From positions 1 to 6,677 of the forward strand of contig JALULO010000236.1 of assembly GCA_027056215.1 (NCBI GenBank): DNA of 6,677 nucleotides, read 5' to 3'. Below are positions 1 through 5,873 of the stretch, one piece after another. The notes beneath the pieces were generated by a model that saw only the letters and a list, made by a program, of their open reading frames with translations, was not told the origin of the DNA and did not search any database. Positions within the stretch are counted from its first letter, which is position 1, and the number at the start of each line of letters is the position of its first letter. A program made the position numbers and the translations under genes. This stretch comes from Campylobacterales bacterium. Its GTDB lineage: Bacteria; Campylobacterota; Campylobacteria; Campylobacterales; QNZT01.

Positions 1-9
1 TCTACTCAT
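1..9 (-). CDS. Start of an unidentified minus-strand gene, cut off by the window edge
   Basis: On the minus strand an ATG at 9-7 begins an open frame reading Met-Ser-Arg before the window ends. It is preceded by GAGAGGG (23-17), a good ribosome-binding site with a 7-nt spacer. The next upstream gene on this strand stops at 50, so the gap is about 40 bp and the two are probably co-transcribed. An ATG further upstream (25-23) opens a frame that stops after a few codons, so it is not the start. Nothing can be said about function from three codons. Confidence 0.45.
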
Positions 10-49
10 AATATTTCCCTCTCATTTTCTTGTGTTATTTTATCCTATT

Positions 50-364
50 CTAAATAAGGATTTTGAAAATGTTGTTTGGTTTTTTTGGGGTAGTATAAAA
101 ATCATAAATCCTTGAGTGCAGATTGTAGCGTTGTTGTTTATAGGTAATTTTTCTAGCTTGCACTATGCCATTTGATTTTAGTGCTTCAACGAATGTTTCA
201 TCAACCGAAACAATATGATATAAATAATCTCTTTGCTGACAAAAATGGTTGATTTTTTGACAACAATCAATCCCTTCATCACTCATATGAAAAATAGATA
301 CTCCAGGATACGGTGGTATAATCGAAAAAAGTTTCTCTAACTCTTCTTGTTGAATATCTCTCAT
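50..364 (-). CDS. Small hypothetical protein (104 aa)
   Basis: I do not assign a function. The ATG at 364-362 is preceded by AAGG (375-372) at normal spacing. The protein looks soluble, with no signal peptide or membrane segment. It has two cysteines at 34-35 and a third at 42, and its charged N-terminus contains an acidic stretch EELEKL (7-12). The basic, Asn/Pro-rich C-terminus (from about residue 92) looks less ordered than the rest and ends in a TAG 40 bp before the next gene start. I have a vague memory of longer Campylobacterota proteins with a similar N-terminal half, so C-terminal truncation is possible but unproven. It is transcribed away from the outer-membrane gene at 446, probably with the gene leaving at the left edge. 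Confidence 0.6.
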   Translation of the reverse strand: MRDIQQEELEKLFSIIPPYPGVSIFHMSDEGIDCCQKINHFCQQRDYLYHIVSVDETFVEALKSNGIVQARKITYKQQRYNLHSRIYDFYTTPKKPNNIFKILI

Positions 365-379
365 ATCTTGCCTTATTTT

Positions 380-407
380 TATAATTTATGTTATTATTAT
401 AATAATA
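380..407. promoter_or_regulatory. Divergent AT-rich promoter region with a 16-bp palindrome
   Basis: The 81-bp gap between the divergent genes at 364 (minus) and 446 (plus) is almost pure A/T. It contains a perfect 16-bp palindrome at 392-407. TATAAT-like boxes occur on the plus strand at 380-385 and 398-403, and on the minus strand at 401-396, so the -10 elements of the two directions overlap. No convincing -35 box is visible, as is common for sigma-70 promoters in Campylobacterota. The palindrome may be only a consequence of (TTA)n/(TAA)n composition, so which box is used is a guess. Confidence 0.4.
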
Positions 408-445
408 TTTTTAAAATCACAATAATCTCATGAGGAAATTATAAC

Positions 446-1339
446 ATGAAATATAGAATTTTATTATCTTTGCTAAGCATTGTATCTTTTTCACAAGCGA
501 TGGAGTTTCGCATAAGTTCTGGAACTTTTAACTGGAAAATGGGTATGCCTTTTATGCAAGCTGATTTCGATCTCGATACAAATATCTACTCAATCAGTGA
601 ACAACACAACAACTTCAGTGATTCCAAAATCTACTATTTTTACAACGCTGATATTTACCAATCAGATACCATGGATAAAATGACAACATTTGTTACTAAA
701 CCACTCACACAAGAGATTCCATTTTTTGGCTCTTTCAACGATGCCGTAGCTAAATATACATCTATCCCCGTACCAGCTGATTATAAAATAAGAGGAGTTG
801 ATTTAAATCTAGGAATCGGTTATGATCTTTACCATGACCCAAAAGGGGTCATCGGTGTAGGTGTCAATACAGGTATCTCGATGCCCGTTATGAAGATGCA
901 AAATCTACAATCGAGTGCAAAACTCACCTATGATTTGCTCAAATCTACTGAAACTTCTATCACCACATATAAACTAGGTCCTATTATTCATGCGAACTAT
1001 GAAATAGCACCAAACGTTTTGGTTTACGGAAGTTTTAGTGCCGGTTTACAAACTGGAAAAATCGAAAATGATTGGGTAAAGTCCTCTTTTGATGTTGATG
1101 GAAGTTATACCTTTTTAGATCTAGGTTTACGCTACACACCTTGGAAAAGTACAAAAGATTTAGGATGGATTAGATTAGATCCAAAAGTTTTTTTTACAGC
1201 AGGTTACAGCTATAAAAAGTGGAAAGTAGATGATGTAAAATTAGATGCTTTTAATATTGCAGAGTTTAATTCAGGTGGCTTATTTACAAATGAATTTGAT
1301 GTGAGTTATTTCTACGTTGGTGTAGGATATGATTTCTGA
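446..1339 (+). CDS. Outer-membrane beta-barrel protein of unknown function
   Basis: A 297-aa exported protein. Residues 1-18 form a signal peptide: basic MKYR, a hydrophobic ILLSLLSIVSF core, then a Ser-Gln-Ala signal-peptidase I site, giving a mature N-terminus near Met19. The mature part has no hydrophobic helices. It shows alternating polar/aromatic stretches typical of beta strands and ends in Tyr-Asp-Phe, the C-terminal aromatic recognised by the BAM assembly machinery. Several strands near the end (about residues 215-297) are rich in Tyr/Phe. The ATG has a GAGGA ribosome-binding site at 432-436. I recall similar proteins in Sulfurimonas-type genomes, but know of no assigned substrate. 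Porin, adhesin or structural roles all remain possible. It is followed by a terminator-like hairpin, so it is probably a single-gene transcript. Confidence 0.8.
   Translation: MKYRILLSLLSIVSFSQAMEFRISSGTFNWKMGMPFMQADFDLDTNIYSISEQHNNFSDSKIYYFYNADIYQSDTMDKMTTFVTKPLTQEIPFFGSFNDAVAKYTSIPVPADYKIRGVDLNLGIGYDLYHDPKGVIGVGVNTGISMPVMKMQNLQSSAKLTYDLLKSTETSITTYKLGPIIHANYEIAPNVLVYGSFSAGLQTGKIENDWVKSSFDVDGSYTFLDLGLRYTPWKSTKDLGWIRLDPKVFFTAGYSYKKWKVDDVKLDAFNIAEFNSGGLFTNEFDVSYFYVGVGYDF
977..981. other. Only GGNCC site in the window (GGTCC)
   Basis: The restriction-modification pair at 3950-5738 is predicted to act on GGNCC. Reading the whole window for GG-N-CC gave this single occurrence, inside the outer-membrane protein gene. 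None lies in the endonuclease or methyltransferase genes. If the methyltransferase is active, this site should carry 5-methylcytosine on both strands. Confidence 0.7.
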
Positions 1340-1374
1340 CCTAACTCAGATATTTCATGTCTACATAGGAAAAT

Positions 1375-1410
1375 ATAGAGTATAATGGTTTAAGATACCT
1401 CTATTTTTTT
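1375..1410 (+). terminator. Probable rho-independent terminator after the outer-membrane gene
   Basis: ATAGAG (1375-1380) pairs with CTCTAT (1399-1404). The stem can continue with TAT (1381-1383) against ATA (1395-1397), leaving C1398 bulged. The loop is about 11 nt, and a run of T follows through 1410. The stem is short and AT-rich but the T-tract is clear. It lies about 35 bp downstream of the stop codon at 1339. The same bases contain the proposed nrdB -10 box. Confidence 0.5.
1381..1386 (+). promoter_or_regulatory. Probable -10 box of the nrdB promoter
   Basis: A perfect TATAAT lies 40 bp before the nrdB start codon, predicting transcription from about 1393 and a leader of about 33 nt. 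No good -35 box is seen 17 bp upstream. The leader carries AGGAG (1412-1416), a strong ribosome-binding site 9 nt before the ATG. A transcript starting here lacks the left arm of the overlapping terminator hairpin, so it would not be terminated by it. Confidence 0.5.
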
Positions 1411-1425
1411 CAGGAGAAAAATTAC

Positions 1426-2448
1426 ATGATTGAACGTAAAAAAATTTATAATCCAAATTCTAAAGAACATGTTAATGATAGAAAGATATTTGGTGGCAAT
1501 CCAACAGGCATCTTTGAACTAAACAATATCAAGTACCAATGGGCATATAACCTTTGGGATATGATGTTAAATAATACATGGTTTCCAAAAGAGGTTGATA
1601 TGACAGCCGATGTCAGAGATTATAAACAATTAACCGAACCAGAAAAAAATGCCTATGACAAGGCACTTTCTCAACTGATTTTTATGGATTCTCTCCAAAC
1701 AAACAACCTCATAGATAATGTAAATCCATACATCACATCCCCAGAAATCAACCTTATACTTGTCAGACAAGCTTTTGAAGAAGCCTTGCACTCTCAAAGC
1801 TATGCCGTTATGGTAGATAGTATTTCTCAAAATTCAGATGAGATATACGATATGTGGCGACAAGATGCCCAACTCAAACATAAAAATGACAATATTGCTC
1901 ATGTTTATGAAGAGTTGGCTCAAAATCCTTCAGATACACAAATCGTAAAAGCAATGTTTGCCAATCAAATACTTGAAGGTATCTATTTTTACAGTGGATT
2001 TACATTTTTTTACACGCTTGCTAGAAGTGGAAAGATGTTAGGTTCAGCACAGATGATTCGATTTATCCAAAGAGATGAAATCACCCACCTTCTAATCTTT
2101 CAAAACATGATAAATGCAACAAAAAGGGAAAGACCCGAACTGTTTACACCTGAGTTGATGGATGACGTATATGCGATGTTTGAAAAAGCTGTTGAACTTG
2201 AAATCGGTTGGGGACAATATATCACGGAAGGTCAGATTTTAGGACTAACCAATGATATCATCGAAAACTACATCAAATATCTTGCAGATCAAAGACTTCA
2301 TGCCGTAGGACTTAAAAAACTTTATAATGTCGAACATCCAATCAAATGGGTTGACAATTTTTCAAAATTTAACGATCAAAAAACAAACTTTTTTGAAGGT
2401 AATGTTGCAAACTATTCAAAAGGAAGTTTAAACTTTGATGATTTTTAA
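1426..2448 (+). CDS. nrdB: Class I ribonucleoside-diphosphate reductase, beta (radical) subunit
   Basis: NrdB holds the diiron/tyrosyl-radical cofactor that starts reduction of ribonucleoside diphosphates on the partner subunit NrdA, supplying dNTP precursors in the cytoplasm. All expected residues are visible by alignment with the E. coli protein. Metal ligands are Asp88, Glu119, His122, Glu184, Glu218 and His221. The radical Tyr126 lies in EALHSQSY, so this looks like a Tyr-radical enzyme rather than a Phe-containing class Ic form. Trp52 and Asp217 fit the electron-transfer path, and Tyr330 may be the C-terminal relay tyrosine. The acidic tail ending Asp-Asp-Phe would dock on NrdA. The length of 340 aa is normal for Campylobacterota. 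No nrdA lies nearby. The downstream nitrilase gene begins 24 bp after the stop with no terminator between, suggesting co-transcription. Confidence 0.95.
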   Translation: MIERKKIYNPNSKEHVNDRKIFGGNPTGIFELNNIKYQWAYNLWDMMLNNTWFPKEVDMTADVRDYKQLTEPEKNAYDKALSQLIFMDSLQTNNLIDNVNPYITSPEINLILVRQAFEEALHSQSYAVMVDSISQNSDEIYDMWRQDAQLKHKNDNIAHVYEELAQNPSDTQIVKAMFANQILEGIYFYSGFTFFYTLARSGKMLGSAQMIRFIQRDEITHLLIFQNMINATKRERPELFTPELMDDVYAMFEKAVELEIGWGQYITEGQILGLTNDIIENYIKYLADQRLHAVGLKKLYNVEHPIKWVDNFSKFNDQKTNFFEGNVANYSKGSLNFDDF

Positions 2449-2472
2449 CCTCTTTAAAAAGTTTCAAAGCTA

Positions 2473-3204
2473 ATGGCTCATAACAAACCTCTCATCTCTC
2501 TTCAATTTCCTTTTTTTGAAGAGAATTATATAAACAACCTACAAACACTTACCTCTTTAGTTGAAAAAGCACCGAAAGATGCTACCATAGTTGCCCCAGA
2601 ATTATGTTTAACCAATTTTAGTTTTGACAAGATGGAAGAAGCAGCTACCTTTGGAGAAGAAGCAAAAGAGAGACTGCTCTCTTTATCCAAAAATAAACTA
2701 CTTTGCCTCACTATGACAGAAAAAATTGATGGAAAATTTTTCAATAATGCCAAAATATTTTATCACCAAAAAGAAGTACATTCACAAGCTAAAGCCAAAC
2801 TTTTCACATTTGGTAATGAAGACAAATATTTTACGCCAGGAGATACAAAAAAGATCCAAATAGTTGAGATAGAAGGTATCCGATATGGGATTTTAATCTG
2901 TTTTGAGATAAGATTCATCCAGTTATGGGAACAAATCCAAGGTGCTGATATCATCTTGATCCCTGCCTTATGGGGAATTTTACGAAAAGAGCAACTCGAG
3001 GCTATCACAAAATCTATGGCAATACTTAATCAAGCTTTTGTCGTGTTATCTAACAGTGCCAATGATAATATGGCAAAAAGCTCAGGTATTATCACACCTT
3101 TTGGTGATACTCATAGGGATGATGATAGTAAATACATCACGCATTTAGCCGATATAAAAGAGATAAGAAAAATGCGTAGATATATGGATATAGGACTTAC
3201 ATGA
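2473..3204 (+). CDS. Carbon-nitrogen hydrolase (nitrilase superfamily amidase)
   Basis: A 243-aa cytoplasmic C-N hydrolase that would cleave a non-peptide amide through a Cys thioester. The Glu-Lys-Cys triad is visible: Glu43 in APELCL, Lys109 in KAKLF, and Cys143 in LICFEIRF. Glu116, in the NEDKYFTPG segment, fits the accessory glutamate of the family. That segment resembles the Glu-x-x-x-Tyr-x-x-Gly pattern of YafV/Nit2 omega-amidases, so a metabolite-repair or omega-amidase role is possible. Other amidase activities cannot be excluded. It is slightly shorter than the usual 255-280 aa but appears complete. The ATG has only a weak ribosome-binding site, so translation may depend on readthrough from nrdB 24 bp upstream. 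Its stop overlaps the start of pcm by 4 nt (ATGA), indicating coupled expression. Confidence 0.85.
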   Translation: MAHNKPLISLQFPFFEENYINNLQTLTSLVEKAPKDATIVAPELCLTNFSFDKMEEAATFGEEAKERLLSLSKNKLLCLTMTEKIDGKFFNNAKIFYHQKEVHSQAKAKLFTFGNEDKYFTPGDTKKIQIVEIEGIRYGILICFEIRFIQLWEQIQGADIILIPALWGILRKEQLEAITKSMAILNQAFVVLSNSANDNMAKSSGIITPFGDTHRDDDSKYITHLADIKEIRKMRRYMDIGLT

Positions 3205-3860
3205 TAAGAAAACATTTTCAAAACGACTCTCTTCACTTGCACAAATGCGAAGAACTTGCCCGTGAAATAAATAGTGTGTTTCCTTTATCTCCAGAAGTTC
3301 AAAAAGCTATCGCACAAACACAAAGAGAGATTTTTGTACCTGTTGGCTTTAAACATCACGCCTATAAACTTGATGCTCTCCCCCTTTCTGCTAACCAATG
3401 GATCAGTTCACCCTTGACTGTTGCCAAAATGACAGAAGCACTCGTGCCACAAGGAGCTGATTCTGTTCTTGAGATTGGATGCGGCAGTGGCTATCAAGCA
3501 GCGGTACTTAGCAAACTATTTCGTCGTGTATTTACGATAGAGAGAATTGAAAAGCTACTTATAGAAGCAAAAGAGAGATTTTCAAAACTTTCTCTTACAA
3601 ATATCAACACACGCTTTGATGATGGAAATCGTGGCTGGAAAACCTACGCACCTTATGACAGAATCCTTTTTTCAGCCTCAGCACCCCAAGCACCTATACA
3701 CCTTTTTGACCAACTACAAAATGGTGGCATTCTTGTCGCACCTATCGAAGAAAATGGACAACAAATAATCACAAGATACATCAAAAATGGTACTAAAATA
3801 AAAGTGCAAAGATTAGAGTCATGCCTTTTTGTACCTGTAAAAAATGGCGTTGAGCGTTAA
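3201..3860 (+). CDS. pcm: Protein-L-isoaspartate O-methyltransferase
   Basis: A 219-aa SAM-dependent enzyme that methylates L-isoaspartyl (and D-aspartyl) residues in aged proteins, starting their repair to L-aspartate. Diagnostic features in order: REIFVP at 42-47, the substrate-side ISSPLTVAKM segment at 68-77, SAM motif I VLEIGCGSGYQAA at 89-101, and the acidic IERIEKL after the second strand (113-119). GNRGWKTYAPYDRILFSASAP follows at 142-162 (family usually AP-[FY]-D-x-I with an AAP end). The C-terminal FVPVK is at 210-214. The length matches E. coli Pcm (208 aa). The ATG lies within the stop of the nitrilase gene, with AGGA at 3192-3195. It is the last gene of the nrdB run and faces the restriction endonuclease gene. 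Confidence 0.93.
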   Translation: MIRKHFQNDSLHLHKCEELAREINSVFPLSPEVQKAIAQTQREIFVPVGFKHHAYKLDALPLSANQWISSPLTVAKMTEALVPQGADSVLEIGCGSGYQAAVLSKLFRRVFTIERIEKLLIEAKERFSKLSLTNINTRFDDGNRGWKTYAPYDRILFSASAPQAPIHLFDQLQNGGILVAPIEENGQQIITRYIKNGTKIKVQRLESCLFVPVKNGVER

Positions 3861-3870
3861 ACTCTTTTTT

Positions 3871-3926
3871 GTTTAGTTGTATAAAATAGATCCAAGACTA
3901 TTTCCATATTGTCATATCCACTAAAC
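3871..3926. terminator. Nested inverted repeats between the convergent pcm and endonuclease genes
   Basis: The 89-bp gap between the two convergent stop codons contains an outer pair GTTTAGT (3871-3877) / ACTAAAC (3920-3926). Inside it is an inner pair AAATAG (3884-3889) / CTATTT (3898-3903) with an 8-nt loop. A T6 run precedes the outer arm at 3865-3870. This could be a weak bidirectional terminator, since two transcripts must end here. The stems are short and AT-rich, so chance is not excluded. Confidence 0.3.
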
Positions 3927-3949
3927 GGTATCAGAGAAATGATAAACTT

Positions 3950-4696
3950 TTATATTTTAAAGTTTGAAAAACCTTCATATTTTTCAAAAGACAACATATA
4001 TAAACTTTTTAGTAGATTTGGAGAAATCTGCTGAAGTTGCGTAAATACACTATTTTTAATCATCTCTTGATCTAATGTACACATTACATCTTCTAAAACG
4101 ATTGGGAGTTTTTCACATAAATCTCTAAAAGCTGTTTTTTCTCCAGTTACAAGTTCATAAAATTTATCTATAGAAACACGCCTTATATGTTCATGGCAAA
4201 ACCTTTTACCATCTATTGAAATTGCCCATGAAATATTCTGTGATTTTTTAGCAATAACTTCGACCAACATACATGTAATATCACTGCCTTCCAATATTTT
4301 GTGTTGCATTCGCATATATGTCTTTTGAGAAGAAGACGAATTCATAGTGTTGTGTTTATTTTTCATCTCAACAAATATTTTCTCTTTTTCATTGATGATA
4401 TCAAATCCTTTTTCTTGGACTTTCCAATCAGCATTCATATATTTAAATATATTTTGATGAAAATAGCCTATATAATTTGTATTAGATTTATCTAATTGAC
4501 GTAAAATTTCACTTTCTATGATATCTTGTAATTCTTTTCTGTAAACTGCTGCATCAAATGTTAATTTTATAGGATCAATCAGATTATGATTAAATTTTTT
4601 CAAATCGATTTTAAAACGATATTTTAAAACCGTTTCTTTAACATGCGTAAAAAGATTTTGACTGTCGATAAAAGAGAGTTGATAATCACGATACAT
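3950..4696 (-). CDS. Type II restriction endonuclease, Eco47II family (predicted target GGNCC)
   Basis: A 248-aa protein recognised as an Eco47II-type endonuclease, the family cutting GGNCC. The hallmark is FDIINEKEKIFVEMKNKHN (98-116), followed by a Ser-rich NTMNSSSSQKTYMRMQ block (116-131). The probable PD-(D/E)xK metal site is Asp99, Glu110 and Lys112. CMLVEVIAKKSQNISW (142-157) is another conserved core strand/helix. The length is normal and no frame disruption is seen, so it is probably active. It cleaves unmodified foreign DNA, with host DNA protected by the adjacent methyltransferase. The ATG at 4696-4694 overlaps the last 11 nt of the methyltransferase gene and has only a weak ribosome-binding site (GGAAAG). 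Translation is therefore probably coupled to that of the methyltransferase, which would make protection appear before cutting. Confidence 0.88.
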   Translation of the reverse strand: MYRDYQLSFIDSQNLFTHVKETVLKYRFKIDLKKFNHNLIDPIKLTFDAAVYRKELQDIIESEILRQLDKSNTNYIGYFHQNIFKYMNADWKVQEKGFDIINEKEKIFVEMKNKHNTMNSSSSQKTYMRMQHKILEGSDITCMLVEVIAKKSQNISWAISIDGKRFCHEHIRRVSIDKFYELVTGEKTAFRDLCEKLPIVLEDVMCTLDQEMIKNSVFTQLQQISPNLLKSLYMLSFEKYEGFSNFKI

Positions 4697-5738
4697 TTTC
4701 TAAACTTTCCAAAAGTGAGATAAGGGATTTTCCCATAGCAAAGGCAAGATTTACAGGAACAGCATTTCCTATCTGTTTGTACTGTTCAGATAATGAACCT
4801 TCAAACTCCCATTCATCTGGAAATGTCTGTATACGTGCATACTCTCTTATTTCAAAGGGTCTTGTTTCTTCGGGATGGCAACGCTCTGTCTGTTTTTGAG
4901 CAGGAGAACATGTTAAAGTCAAACAAGGCTCATCCCAGCTAATACGTCTCGCGATGCCTGTTTTTCCACCACCAAGATAATAGCTTTTTTGCATATACTC
5001 TTTTTGTATATCAACAGGCAGATCTCGCCAATATCCACCTGGAGGAACAAGATCTAAGATATCTTTTTTTCTTTGAGGATATTTTTGTCCAGGTGACTTT
5101 GGCACGTCAGTTTTATATAGTTCGCCTTTTTTGAGCACATCTTTAAGCATATAAATCTTTTCAAATGGCTCAGGGTAAGTAAATCTGGCAATCTTTTTAT
5201 ACTCTTTTCTTACCCCTACTATAAATAAACGCTCTCTTTTTTGCGGCACTTTATAGTATATCGCTTTAAGTATCTGAGGCTCAAATACATGATAACCCAG
5301 TTCATCCAAAACTTTAAGCATCGTTTTAACCGTGTTACCACTATCATGACTTAGCAAACCCCTAACATTTTCAGCTAAAAAAACCTTGGGTTCACACTCT
5401 TTTAATGCTCTTGCAAATTCAAAAAAGAGTGTACCCCTTGTATCTTCAAAACCACGTTTTTTACCTGCATAGCTAAATGCTTGGCAAGGGAACCCACCTG
5501 TTAACAAATCAACTTTCCCTCTATATACTGCAAAATCCACATCTTTGATATCACAATTTGAAACATTCCATGATGGTCTATTTTTTAAGAGTGTTGCGGC
5601 TGCGTATTTATTGATCTCATTTAAAAATAGATGCTCAATACCAGCTTTTTCAAGCCCTAAAGCCAAGCCACCAGCACCGGCAAAAAGTTCAATACTCTGA
5701 TATGTTTTAACATGTGAAAAGAGAGGAGCTTTACTCAA
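4686..5738 (-). CDS. DNA (cytosine-5)-methyltransferase, predicted GGNCC specificity
   Basis: A 350-aa m5C methyltransferase with all motifs in order. Motif I is ELFAGAGGLALG (17-28). Motif IV is GGFPCQAFS (81-89) with catalytic Cys85, and motif VI is ENV (123-125). Motif VIII is QKRERLFIVG (166-175), followed by the target-recognition region (about 176-275). That region includes PPGGYWRDLP and a Ser-Pro-Ala-Gln-Lys-Gln block typical of Sau96I/Eco47II-like enzymes. Motif X is GNAVPVNLA (325-333). The best start is TTG at 5738-5736: AAAGGA (5750-5745) lies 6 nt upstream, no in-frame ATG occurs before residue 140, and only 16 residues precede motif I. It has no N-terminal helix-turn-helix extension of the kind used for self-repression by M.EcoRII/M.SsoII relatives. 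It protects host DNA from the endonuclease encoded immediately downstream. Confidence 0.93.
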   Translation of the reverse strand: MSKAPLFSHVKTYQSIELFAGAGGLALGLEKAGIEHLFLNEINKYAAATLLKNRPSWNVSNCDIKDVDFAVYRGKVDLLTGGFPCQAFSYAGKKRGFEDTRGTLFFEFARALKECEPKVFLAENVRGLLSHDSGNTVKTMLKVLDELGYHVFEPQILKAIYYKVPQKRERLFIVGVRKEYKKIARFTYPEPFEKIYMLKDVLKKGELYKTDVPKSPGQKYPQRKKDILDLVPPGGYWRDLPVDIQKEYMQKSYYLGGGKTGIARRISWDEPCLTLTCSPAQKQTERCHPEETRPFEIREYARIQTFPDEWEFEGSLSEQYKQIGNAVPVNLAFAMGKSLISLLESLENVS

Positions 5739-5744
5739 TGACCA

Positions 5745-5797
5745 TCCTTTATATGTGATATTATATCTTATTATTATGACATATAAATTAGATATGT
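5745..5797 (-). promoter_or_regulatory. Probable promoter and possible operator of the methyltransferase-endonuclease operon
   Basis: On the minus strand TATAAT (5765-5760) is a perfect -10 box, giving a start near 5753 and a leader of only about 15 nt that carries the AAAGGA ribosome-binding site. Around the -35 position sits an inverted repeat ACATAT (5779-5784) / ATATGT (5792-5797) with a 7-nt spacer, placed where a repressor or activator could act. The -10 box itself lies in GATAT-T-ATATC (5757-5767). All of this is AT-rich, so the operator idea is tentative. Confidence 0.45.
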
Positions 5798-5825
5798 AAA
5801 GTAAATATTACATTTTGAAATATCC

Positions 5826-5866
5826 AAATAAGAGATATCGCTAAATGGAGTTTATATCTCTTATTT
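5826..5866 (-). terminator. Perfect 13-bp inverted repeat just after the rubrerythrin gene
   Basis: AAATAAGAGATAT (5826-5838) and ATATCTCTTATTT (5854-5866) are exact reverse complements separated by 15 nt. On the minus strand the hairpin begins 7 nt after the rubrerythrin stop codon, the position expected for a terminator or 3'-end stabiliser. The 3' arm is U-rich but no long U-run follows, so termination may be partial. It could also be a protein-binding site. Confidence 0.55.
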
Positions 5867-5873
5867 TATTTCA

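Noticed and set aside
76..92. A7 slippery run (A-AAA-AAA in phase) in the 104-aa gene as a programmed frameshift
   Set aside because: Both alternative frames reach stop codons within about 13 codons, so slipping would not add a domain.
1366..1381. NrdR-box-like 16-mer upstream of nrdB
   Set aside because: Only the right half (ATATAGAGT) fits the NrdR consensus; the left half lacks the conserved C, and no second box is found at the usual 31-32 bp spacing.
1630..1830. Minus-strand open frame inside nrdB
   Set aside because: Antisense shadow of a well-supported gene, with no recognisable protein features.
2526..3008. Two minus-strand open frames inside the nitrilase gene
   Set aside because: Antisense shadows of the nitrilase coding sequence.
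3944..3965. AAACTTT/AAAGTTT hairpin at the endonuclease stop codon
   Set aside because: Only 7 AT-rich pairs, overlapping the stop codon and without a following U-run on the minus strand.
4301..4495. Plus-strand open frame opposite the endonuclease gene
   Set aside because: A hydrophobic, Ile/Phe-rich shadow of an AT-rich gene; no promoter or ribosome-binding site seen.
5731..5745. Five-codon mini-ORF (ATG to TAA) overlapping the methyltransferase TTG start
   Set aside because: Its ATG overlaps the AAAGGA ribosome-binding site, so it is not positioned for initiation; probably a coincidence.
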